8,860 nt of DNA from Acidobacteriaceae bacterium (GTDB taxonomy: Bacteria > Acidobacteriota > Vicinamibacteria > Vicinamibacterales > CAVVIG01), in contig JAISPN010000201.1 of assembly GCA_031274845.1 (NCBI GenBank), positions 1 to 8,860 on the forward strand, written 5' to 3'. Of the stretch, positions 1-6,583 are shown piece by piece. A program made the translations under genes and the position numbers. The notes beneath the pieces are model-generated. The model was not told where the DNA came from. It worked only from the letters and a program-made list of their open reading frames with translations, and searched no databases. Positions within the stretch are counted from its first letter, which is position 1, and every line of letters begins with the position of its first letter.

Positions 1-14
1 GGCTGGCGTGGTCG

Positions 15-1877
15 CTACGCGAGCAGTTGCCTGAGCTCGTCGCCTTCCATCACGTCAATTTCGAGCAGCCGACGGGTAATCGATTCCAGCTTGTCGCGAT
101 TGCCGCGCAGGAGGTTGCGGGCCGACTCGTGCGCCTCAGTGAGGAGGCGTTTAATCTCGGCGTCGATCTTTTGCGCCGTCTCCTCGCCGTAGAGCCCGCG
201 TTCTTGCGGGAAGGGGATGTCGAGGAATCGCGGCCGCTTGGCGCCGTCGTAGTTCACCGCGCCCATCTCTTCGCTCATCCCGAACTCCGTCACCATCGCT
301 CTGGCGATGTCGGTCGCGCGCTGCAGATCGTTTTGCGCGCCGGTCGAGATTTCGCCGAGCGCGATCTCTTCGGCGGTGCGTCCCGCGAGCAGGACCGCCA
401 TCTGGCTGAGCAGATCCTTGCGCGTCATCAGGTAGCGATCTTCGGTCGGCAACTGCATCGTGTAGCCCAGCGCGCCGAAGCCGCGTTGCACGATGGAAAT
501 CTTGTGGACCGGATCGAGATTCGGCAGCACCGTCGCGACGATCGCATGGCCGGTCTCGTGATAGGCGACGATTTCCCGTTCCTTGACGCTCATCACGCGC
601 TTTTTTTCGAGGCCGGCAATCAGTCGATCGATCGCTAAATCGAAATCGTAGCGATCGACCGCCGTCTTATCGAGACGCGCCGCGAGCAGCGCCGCCTCGT
701 TCACCAGATTCGCCAGATCGGCGCCAGCGAATCCAGCCGTGCGCGCGGCGATCACGTGGAGCTCCACATCCGGCGAGACCTTCACCGACTTCATGTGGAT
801 GCGCAGAATCTCTTCGCGTCCCTTGATGTCCGGCTTGTCGACCAGCACCTGACGATCGAAGCGGCCGGGGCGGAGCAGGGCGGGATCAAGCACCTCCGGG
901 CGGTTGGTCGCGCCCATGATGATGACCCCCTTCCGCGAGTCGAAGCCGTCCATCTCGGCGAGTAGCTGGTTGAGCGTCTGCTCGCGTTCTTCGTGGCTCC
1001 CTACCGGGCTCTGCACGCGCGCCTTGCCGAGCGCGTCGAGTTCGTCGATGAAGACGATGCACGGCGCCTTGGCTTCCGCTTGCTGGAACAGATCGCGAAT
1101 CCGCGCCGCGCCGACGCCGACAAACATCTCGACAAACTCCGACCCGCTCAGCGAGAAGAACGGGACGTGCGCTTCGCCGGCGACCGCGCGCGCCAGCAAG
1201 GTTTTACCGGTGCCGGGAGGGCCAACGAGCAGGACGCCTTTGGGAATGCGTCCGCCAAGGTTGGTGTATTTCTTCGGGTTCTTGAGGAACTCGACGATTT
1301 CTTTCAGCTCCTCGCGCGCTTCGTCCACGCCGGCGACGTCGGTGAAGCGGACCTTCACCTCGTCTTCCGCGTACGCCTTGGCCTTGCTGCGCGCGAACGA
1401 CATGATGCCCCCTTCCGCGCCGTTCATCCTGCGGAAGAAGAACGCCCAGATCCCGACGAAAAAGAGCAGCGGGATGAGCCAGCCGAGGAGTTCCGACAGC
1501 CAGCGGTTCACCGACTCGCCGCTGTACTTGACGCCGTGAGATTCAAGCGTCTCGGTGAGCGTGGTGTCGTCGACGCGCGTCGTGGTGAACTGCTTCGACT
1601 GCCGCGGATCGTCCGGCAGCGGCTGTTTGAGCGTGCCGCTCAGCGTCTGCTCGCCGACGGTGACTTCTTCCACCTCGCCGGCCTTGAGCAGATCCTTGAA
1701 CTGACTGTACGGAATCGTTTTCCCCGCGGGCGCCAGGTAGTACACCTGCGCGGCGCCAATCAGGAGAAAAATCACGGCGACGTACCAGAGCGATGAACTG
1801 GGACGTCCGAATCCGCGCGTGGTGCGGCGGCGGTCACCGCCACGGCGGTTGGGACGAGCGGCGTCGTTCTCGGGCAT
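15..1877 (-). CDS. ftsH: ATP-dependent zinc metalloprotease FtsH
   Basis: This 620-residue protein is a membrane-anchored AAA+ protease that extracts and degrades misfolded membrane proteins and short-lived regulators. The N-terminus is a cytoplasmic Arg-rich tail (about residues 9-25), followed by TM1 (about 30-48), a periplasmic FtsH-extracellular domain (about 50-127) and TM2 (about 129-148). The AAA+ module shows Walker A GPPGTGKT (219-226), pore motif MFVGVG (251-256), Walker B ending in D278-E279, and second-region-of-homology arginines R336 and R339. The peptidase has the zinc site HETGH (H440, E441, H444), with D517 in the STGAQNDL segment as likely third ligand. The length is normal for the family and all catalytic residues are present. 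The ATG start lies 3 nt after the clpB stop and has no Shine-Dalgarno at normal distance; the nearest AAGG is about 16 nt away, so translation probably depends on coupling to clpB. It is the last gene of the hspR operon seen here. Confidence 0.97.
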   Translation of the reverse strand: MPENDAARPNRRGGDRRRTTRGFGRPSSSLWYVAVIFLLIGAAQVYYLAPAGKTIPYSQFKDLLKAGEVEEVTVGEQTLSGTLKQPLPDDPRQSKQFTTTRVDDTTLTETLESHGVKYSGESVNRWLSELLGWLIPLLFFVGIWAFFFRRMNGAEGGIMSFARSKAKAYAEDEVKVRFTDVAGVDEAREELKEIVEFLKNPKKYTNLGGRIPKGVLLVGPPGTGKTLLARAVAGEAHVPFFSLSGSEFVEMFVGVGAARIRDLFQQAEAKAPCIVFIDELDALGKARVQSPVGSHEEREQTLNQLLAEMDGFDSRKGVIIMGATNRPEVLDPALLRPGRFDRQVLVDKPDIKGREEILRIHMKSVKVSPDVELHVIAARTAGFAGADLANLVNEAALLAARLDKTAVDRYDFDLAIDRLIAGLEKKRVMSVKEREIVAYHETGHAIVATVLPNLDPVHKISIVQRGFGALGYTMQLPTEDRYLMTRKDLLSQMAVLLAGRTAEEIALGEISTGAQNDLQRATDIARAMVTEFGMSEEMGAVNYDGAKRPRFLDIPFPQERGLYGEETAQKIDAEIKRLLTEAHESARNLLRGNRDKLESITRRLLEIDVMEGDELRQLLA

Positions 1878-1880
1878 GGG

Positions 1881-4439
1881 TTAATTCATTATGCCTTGCT
1901 TTTCGAACCTCAGTCCGTCCGGCCCTGCATCGACCGCGATGTGGTCGCCTTCTCGGAAGTGTCCTTCGAGCACCTGCAACGCCAGCGGATCGAGCACGCG
2001 ACGCTGAATCGTTCGCTTGAGCGGCCGCGCGCCGTACGCCGGATCGTACCCTTCGCGTACGAGCAGATCCTTCGCGCTGTCGCTGAGCGTGATGTGGATC
2101 TTCCGCTCTTCGAGCCGCGTCATCAGCCCGCGCAACTGCACGTCGATGACCTGCTTCAACTGCGCGCGATCGAGCGCGTGGAACTGGATCGTCTCGTCGA
2201 TGCGATTCAGGAACTCAGGGCGGAAGTGCGCGCGCAACGCGCCCATCGGATCGGCGGCGCCGGTCCCGATGTTCGACGTCATGATGATGACCGTGTTCTT
2301 GAAGTCGACGGTCCGCCCCTTGCCGTCCGTCAGCCGCCCATCGTCCAGCAGTTGCAGCAGGACGTTGAGCACATCGGGATGCGCTTTTTCGATCTCGTCA
2401 AACAGCACGACGGTGTACGGACGCCGGCGAACCGCTTCGGTGAGCTGACCGGATTCCTCGTAGCCGACATATCCCGGCGGTGCGCCGATCATCCGGGACA
2501 CGGTGTGTTTGTCCTGATACTCCGACATGTCAATCCGCGTCATCGCCTGCTCATCGTCGAACAGAAATTCCGCGAGCGCGCGGGCCAGCTCGGTCTTGCC
2601 GACGCCGGTGGGACCGAGAAACAGGAAGCTGCCGAGCGGCCGGTTCGGATCTTGAAGTCCGGCGCGCGCGCGGCGGATGGCGTTGGCCACGGCGTTAATC
2701 GCGTCGTCTTGTCCGATGACGCGCTGATGGAGACGTTCCTCCATGTGAATCAGCTTCTGGACTTCGCCCTCCATCAACCGGCTTACCGGGATGTGCGTCC
2801 ACTTGCTGACGACCTCGGCGATGTCTTCCTCGTCGACCTCTTCCTTGAGCATGCGGTGTCCCGCCTGCAGCGAAGAGAGCCGCGCTTCCTCGTCCTTGAT
2901 CTGCTGTTCGAGCTGCGGCACGCGGCCGTATTGCAGCTCCGACGCTTTCGCGTAGTCGCCGCCACGCTGCGCGCGCTCGATGTCCAGACGCACGGCTTCG
3001 AGTGATTCCTTGATCGTGCGACTCGCGGCAATCGCGTCTTTCTCCTGCTGCCAGTGCGCCGCCAGACGGCCGCGTTCTTCTTTCAAATCCGCCAGATCGC
3101 GTTCGAGCTTTTCGAGCCGTTCAATTGACGCCTGATCGCGTTCCTTACGCAGCGCCTCGCGCTCGATTTCAAGCTGCATGACGCGCCGCTCGATTTCATC
3201 GAGCTCCGCGGGCATCGAATCGATCTCCATGCGGAGCTTCGAGGCGGCTTCGTCCACGAGATCGATCGCCTTGTCCGGAAGGAACCGGTCGGCGATGTAG
3301 CGATTCGACAGCACCGCCGCGGCGACCAGCGCCGAGTCCTTGAACGTGACGCCGTGATGGATCTCGTAACGTTCGCGCAGGCCGCGCAGAATACTGATCG
3401 TGTCTTCGACCGTCGGCTCGCCAACGAGCACGGTCTGGAACCGGCGTTCGAGCGCCGCGTCTTTCTCGATGTACTTCCGGTATTCATCGAGTGTCGTCGC
3501 GCCGACCGTGTGCAGTTCGCCGCGCGCCAGCATCGGTTTCAGCATGTTCGACGCATCCATCGACCCTTCGGAGGCGCCCGCGCCGACCACGGTGTGCAGT
3601 TCGTCGATGAAGAGAATCACCTGACCTTCGGCATCGGTGATTTCCTTGAGCACCGCCTTGAGCCGCTCTTCAAATTCACCGCGGTACTTGGCGCCCGCAA
3701 CCAGCGCGCCCATGTCGAGCGCGACAATCCGTTTGCTCTTCAAGCCTTCAGGCACGTCACCGCGCACGATACGTCCGGCAAGCCCTTCGACGATGGCGGT
3801 TTTGCCGACGCCCGGTTCGCCGATGAGCACCGGGTTGTTCTTCGTGCGGCGCGAGAGTACCTGGATGACGCGGCGGATCTCCTCGTCGCGGCCGATCACC
3901 GGATCGATCTTTCCCTTGCGCGCAAGCTCGGTCAGATCGCGCCCGTACCGTTCAAGCGCCTGATACGTCGTCTCGGGATTCTGGCTGGTGACGCGTTGCG
4001 ATCCGCGGACCGAGGTTAGCGCCGCGAAGATCGCGTCCTTCGTCACGCCGCGCCCGGTGAGCAGACGCGCGGCCGGCGCGCGGCCGGTTTCCGACGCGAT
4101 GCCGACGAGCAGATGCTCCGTGCTGATGTAGTCGTCCTTTAGCCGGGCCGCTTCAGCTTCGGCGATCTCCGCGACCGTTCGCAGCCGTGGCGACAGGTTC
4201 GGTTGCGAGCCGCCGTAGGCTTGCGGCATTTTGGCAAGGAGCCCGCGCGCCTCTTCGGCAATGGCCAGCGGGTCCGCGTTCATCTTGCGCAGGACTTCAG
4301 GGACGATCCCCTCGGATTGCTCCGCGAGCGTGACGAGCAGATGTTCCGGTTCGATGAGCGCGTGGCTCGATTGCTCCGCGAGCTGCTGTGCCGCGAGCAC
4401 CGCTTCCTGTGCTTTTTCCGTGTACTTCTTGAGATTCAT
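1881..4439 (-). CDS. clpB: ATP-dependent disaggregase chaperone ClpB
   Basis: ClpB is a cytoplasmic Hsp100 hexamer that pulls polypeptides out of aggregates together with DnaK and a J-protein. The 852 residues show the full layout: Clp N-terminal repeats (about 1-145), NBD1 with Walker A GEPGVGKT (207-214) and Walker B ILFIDEL (275-281), and R332/R333 as likely arginine fingers. A charged coiled-coil middle domain follows (about 405-530). NBD2 has Walker A GPTGVGKT (609-616), Walker B VVLFDEI (677-683), R746 as likely finger and sensor-2 motif GARPLKR (803-809). Pore tyrosines are Y252 (KYRGEF) and Y657 (GYVGY). The middle domain and the lack of an IGF/IGL ClpP-docking loop mark it as ClpB rather than ClpA or ClpC. 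One oddity is that the stretch between the sensor-1 TSN (721-723) and FRPEF (739-743) is about 14 residues shorter than in E. coli ClpB as I recall it. The ATG follows the J-protein stop by 2 nt, with a weak AGGG 8 nt upstream. Confidence 0.97.
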   Translation of the reverse strand: MNLKKYTEKAQEAVLAAQQLAEQSSHALIEPEHLLVTLAEQSEGIVPEVLRKMNADPLAIAEEARGLLAKMPQAYGGSQPNLSPRLRTVAEIAEAEAARLKDDYISTEHLLVGIASETGRAPAARLLTGRGVTKDAIFAALTSVRGSQRVTSQNPETTYQALERYGRDLTELARKGKIDPVIGRDEEIRRVIQVLSRRTKNNPVLIGEPGVGKTAIVEGLAGRIVRGDVPEGLKSKRIVALDMGALVAGAKYRGEFEERLKAVLKEITDAEGQVILFIDELHTVVGAGASEGSMDASNMLKPMLARGELHTVGATTLDEYRKYIEKDAALERRFQTVLVGEPTVEDTISILRGLRERYEIHHGVTFKDSALVAAAVLSNRYIADRFLPDKAIDLVDEAASKLRMEIDSMPAELDEIERRVMQLEIEREALRKERDQASIERLEKLERDLADLKEERGRLAAHWQQEKDAIAASRTIKESLEAVRLDIERAQRGGDYAKASELQYGRVPQLEQQIKDEEARLSSLQAGHRMLKEEVDEEDIAEVVSKWTHIPVSRLMEGEVQKLIHMEERLHQRVIGQDDAINAVANAIRRARAGLQDPNRPLGSFLFLGPTGVGKTELARALAEFLFDDEQAMTRIDMSEYQDKHTVSRMIGAPPGYVGYEESGQLTEAVRRRPYTVVLFDEIEKAHPDVLNVLLQLLDDGRLTDGKGRTVDFKNTVIIMTSNIGTGAADPMGALRAHFRPEFLNRIDETIQFHALDRAQLKQVIDVQLRGLMTRLEERKIHITLSDSAKDLLVREGYDPAYGARPLKRTIQRRVLDPLALQVLEGHFREGDHIAVDAGPDGLRFEKQGIMN

Positions 4440-4441
4440 CG

Positions 4442-5407
4442 TTACAGCCCTGACTTTACGAGCGCGTCGAAATGGATTTTTTGCTCCGGCGTAATCTGCC
4501 GGGGCAGTTGTACGTCGGCGGTCGCGTAGAGATCGCCGGTGTCCGACTGACGATTGACGCTGGGCATGCCGTGTCCCTTCAGGCGGAAGAGTTGTCCCTG
4601 CTGCGTCGTTGCGGGAACCCGCAGGCGCAGCGACTTGCCCGAGAGCGTCGGCACATCGACTTCGCCGCCGAGCACGGCCGTCGTGAGCGGCAGCGAGACG
4701 CGCGTGTAGAGATCGTTGCCGCGACGTTCAAACGTCGCGTGTGGCGCGAGATGGATGCGCAGGTAGAGATCGCCCGCCTTTGCGCCCGCCGTTCCCGGCT
4801 CGCCTTCGCCGGCGATACGCACGCGCGAGCCCTCGGATACGCCAGCCGGAATGCGCACGTCCACGGTTCGCGTCTGCTCGTTGTGCTGAATGGCGAGCCG
4901 CCGCGTCGTGCCGTGATACGCATCGTCGAGCGCGAGCGTGATTTCCTGTTCGACATCGCGTCCAGGACGAGGACCACGCGCGCGCGTGCGGCCGGCACGC
5001 GATCGGGGCTCCTGACCGCCGCCGCTGAAGAAGGTGTTGAAGAAATCGGAGAACGAGGTGGCGCCGCCGAAGATTTCCTCCACCTCCTTTTGCGTCATCG
5101 GTCGCTTGCTGCCGGGACCGCCGAAGGGGGAGTGCCAGCCGCCCGCCTGTTGACCGCCGCCGCCCGGGGCGGCCTGTTCGTACATGCGCCAGTTGGCGCC
5201 GAGTTCGTCGTACTTGCGACGCTTCTCAGGATCGCCAAGAACCTCGTGGGCCTCGTTGATCTCCTTGAACTTCGCCTCGGCCGATTTGTCTCCGGCGTTG
5301 ACGTCTGGATGAAACTTGCGCGCCAGCTTGCGGTACGCCTGCTTCAGCTCCTTGTCGGTGGCCGTTTTCGAAACGCCGAGCGTGGCGTAATAGTCTTTGA
5401 AATCCAT
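4442..5407 (-). CDS. cbpA: CbpA-type (class B) J-domain co-chaperone
   Basis: This 321-residue DnaJ-family protein delivers clients to DnaK and stimulates its ATPase. The J domain occupies about residues 1-70, with the essential HPD at 33-35 and the flanking KFHPDVN and DPEKRRKYDELG segments. A Gly/Phe-rich linker follows (about 80-150), then two beta-sandwich client-binding domains (about 152-230 and 231-305, including GDLYLRIHL and GDLYATADVQL). The CxxCxGxG zinc-finger repeats of class A DnaJ are absent, so CbpA/DnaJ2 is the better name than DnaJ. It sits between hspR and clpB with 2-nt gaps on each side. No Shine-Dalgarno precedes the ATG at normal distance (a GGGA lies about 12 nt upstream), which suggests coupled translation. 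Its probable partners are the ClpB encoded next to it and a DnaK encoded elsewhere. In Helicobacter pylori CbpA also modulates HspR binding to DNA, so a feedback role here is plausible but inferred. Confidence 0.93.
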   Translation of the reverse strand: MDFKDYYATLGVSKTATDKELKQAYRKLARKFHPDVNAGDKSAEAKFKEINEAHEVLGDPEKRRKYDELGANWRMYEQAAPGGGGQQAGGWHSPFGGPGSKRPMTQKEVEEIFGGATSFSDFFNTFFSGGGQEPRSRAGRTRARGPRPGRDVEQEITLALDDAYHGTTRRLAIQHNEQTRTVDVRIPAGVSEGSRVRIAGEGEPGTAGAKAGDLYLRIHLAPHATFERRGNDLYTRVSLPLTTAVLGGEVDVPTLSGKSLRLRVPATTQQGQLFRLKGHGMPSVNRQSDTGDLYATADVQLPRQITPEQKIHFDALVKSGL

Positions 5408-5409
5408 GG

Positions 5410-5745
5410 TTAGTCGAATCCCAGCAGACGCGAGAGCGCATCGAGCTCCTGCGTCAGTCGCCGCGCCTCGCGCGCCGACAGTGTGTCGTCGCGCATTAGT
5501 GGACGAATCCGCTCGATGCTGTCGGCGACCGACAGCAAACGTTGCACGCCCGCGAGGTTGATGCCGGTGTCGTCGACGAGCCGCTTGATGGCCTTGAGTC
5601 TCGCCAGCTCGCTCCGCGAGTAGAGACGCATGCTGCCGACGGTGCGATTCGGCCGCACAAGACCGAGCCGTTCGTACTTCCGCAACGTCTGCGGGTGCAT
5701 GTCGAGCATCCGCGCGGCCACGCTGATCAAGAACAGTTCATCCAC
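5410..5745 (-). CDS. hspR: HspR, MerR-family heat-shock repressor
   Basis: This 111-residue transcription factor has a MerR winged helix-turn-helix at about 5-72: the LISVAARML start, the HPQTLRKYERLGLV recognition segment (17-30) and the wing around SMRLYSR. The segment DTGINLAGVQRLL (59-71) is the HspR-type signature; other MerR proteins rarely carry NLAG there. A short amphipathic helix (about 73-108) probably dimerises. There is no Cys or ligand-binding domain, so it fits HspR rather than a metal- or redox-sensing MerR. The glutamine-synthetase repressor GlnR is the main alternative, but the signature and chaperone neighbours argue against it. HspR proteins bind HAIR inverted repeats and repress chaperone genes, often with DnaK as co-repressor. 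The start is GTG, with GGAG 7 nt upstream; the nearby ATG at 5739-5741 is out of frame. It is the first gene of the operon, directly behind a promoter that carries a HAIR-like site, so autorepression is expected. Confidence 0.92.
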   Translation of the reverse strand: MDELFLISVAARMLDMHPQTLRKYERLGLVRPNRTVGSMRLYSRSELARLKAIKRLVDDTGINLAGVQRLLSVADSIERIRPLMRDDTLSAREARRLTQELDALSRLLGFD

Positions 5746-5762
5746 GATCTTGCTCCGGAACG

Positions 5763-5791
5763 AGTATAGATGTTGATACGAGTCGAGTCAA
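5763..5791 (-). promoter_or_regulatory. hspR operon promoter (sigma-70 type)
   Basis: Read on the minus strand there is TTGACT (5791-5786), a 17-nt spacer and TATACT (5768-5763). Each hexamer matches the sigma-70 consensus in 5 of 6 positions and the spacing is ideal. The predicted transcript start is near 5756, leaving a leader of only about 11-12 nt that begins at the GGAG ribosome-binding site. The -35 lies inside the HAIR-like operator. No heat-shock sigma-32-type motif is evident. Confidence 0.68.
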
Positions 5792-5792
5792 G
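5772..5792 (-). promoter_or_regulatory. HAIR-like HspR operator
   Basis: On the minus strand the site reads CTTGACT-N7-TATCAAC. The known HAIR consensus is CTTGAGT-N7-ACTCAAG. The left arm matches 6 of 7, the right arm 4 of 7 (the TCAA core), and the 7-7-7 geometry is exact. It covers the hspR -35 hexamer, so a bound repressor would block RNA polymerase. The spacer carries a tandem GACTC-GACTC whose function is unclear. The call is strengthened by an HspR gene directly downstream; the weak right arm limits certainty. Confidence 0.65.
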
Positions 5793-5802
5793 GTATGTGC
5801 CC

Positions 5803-5808
5803 TATACT
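5803..5808 (+). promoter_or_regulatory. possible -10 element for the terC-PBP unit
   Basis: TATACT matches the -10 consensus in 5 of 6 positions and lies 10 nt past the HAIR-like site. No convincing -35 is present at 16-19 nt upstream (candidates read CGAGTC or GAGTCG). The predicted transcript start is near 5815, only a few nt before the ATG at 5819. It could be a weak promoter or chance. Confidence 0.35.
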
Positions 5809-5818
5809 GACGGAGGAA

Positions 5819-6583
5819 ATGTTTCACATCGGGCTTCTTTTTAGTGCCGTTCAATCCTCGGATGTCCTGACCATTGCGCTGTTGGTCATCCTCGAGGGGC
5901 TGCTGAGCGCGGATAACGCCATGGTGCTCGCCGTGCTCGTTCTCGGTCTGCCACAACAGGACCAGAAGAAGGCGCTGCGCTACGGCATCGTCGGCGCCTT
6001 TGCCTTCAGAGCAACGGCCACATTGCTTGCCGTCTATCTCATTCATCTCGGATGGGTGAAGCTCGTGGGCGCCTCGTATTTGCTGTACCTGGCCGCGCAC
6101 CACTTCCTGCAGCCGGGTGGGGAAGAGGCGCGGCGGACGCCATCGCCAGCCAGGCCGATGCTTGGCCTGTCGGCCTTCTGGGCGACGGTGGTGAAAGTCG
6201 AGCTGACGGATATCGTCTTTGCGCTCGATTCGATTCTGGTCGCGGTCGCGGTGACGTCGAAGCTGTGGGTCGTGCTGACCGGCGGCTTTCTCGGCATCGT
6301 GATGATGCGTCTGGTGATCGGGTGGCTTCTCTCGGTGGTCGAACGCTACCCGCCGCTGGTCGATGGCGCGTTTGTCATCATCGCGTGGGTGGGCATCAAG
6401 CTGTCCATCGAATACCTCCACAGCGTGAACGTCATCGACTTTGAAGTGCCCAAGTTGATTTCGCTCGGCCTCATCATCGTCATCTTCGGGACGGCGCTCC
6501 TCTATGCGCGACGCCTCGAACGACGTCAGCGTGACATCGAGCAGGCGATGGAGCAGTTGTCGGACGCGGGCAAGTCGTTGTGA
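5819..6583 (+). CDS. TerC-family integral membrane protein (probable metal-ion exporter)
   Basis: This 254-residue multi-pass membrane protein has about seven hydrophobic segments and the two acidic TerC motifs: EGLLSADN (26-33) in the first long helix and ELTDIVFALDS (128-138) in a later one. These paired Asp/Asn/Glu residues are thought to line a cation path. Characterised TerC proteins (Bacillus MeeF/MeeY, E. coli Alx) are linked to Mn2+ export and metalation of secreted enzymes; the substrate here is inferred. A charged C-terminal tail (about 231-250) is cytoplasmic-like. Start choice: an in-frame ATG at 5795 would add eight residues but lies upstream of the candidate -10 and has no good ribosome-binding site. 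The ATG at 5819 follows GGAGGAA, though the Shine-Dalgarno is unusually close (GGAG ends 3 nt before the ATG). The stop overlaps the start of the penicillin-binding protein gene by 4 nt. Confidence 0.9.
   Translation: MFHIGLLFSAVQSSDVLTIALLVILEGLLSADNAMVLAVLVLGLPQQDQKKALRYGIVGAFAFRATATLLAVYLIHLGWVKLVGASYLLYLAAHHFLQPGGEEARRTPSPARPMLGLSAFWATVVKVELTDIVFALDSILVAVAVTSKLWVVLTGGFLGIVMMRLVIGWLLSVVERYPPLVDGAFVIIAWVGIKLSIEYLHSVNVIDFEVPKLISLGLIIVIFGTALLYARRLERRQRDIEQAMEQLSDAGKSL

Noticed and set aside
1896..3005. Long plus-strand open frame (369 codons) opposite clpB
   Set aside because: It is antisense to clpB, whose protein is conserved end to end. The translation is low-complexity, Arg/Leu/Val-rich and without a recognisable domain, as expected of shadow frames in GC-rich DNA.
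4472..5413. Plus-strand open frame (313 codons) opposite cbpA
   Set aside because: It mirrors the J-protein gene almost exactly and has no recognisable domain; it is a shadow frame.
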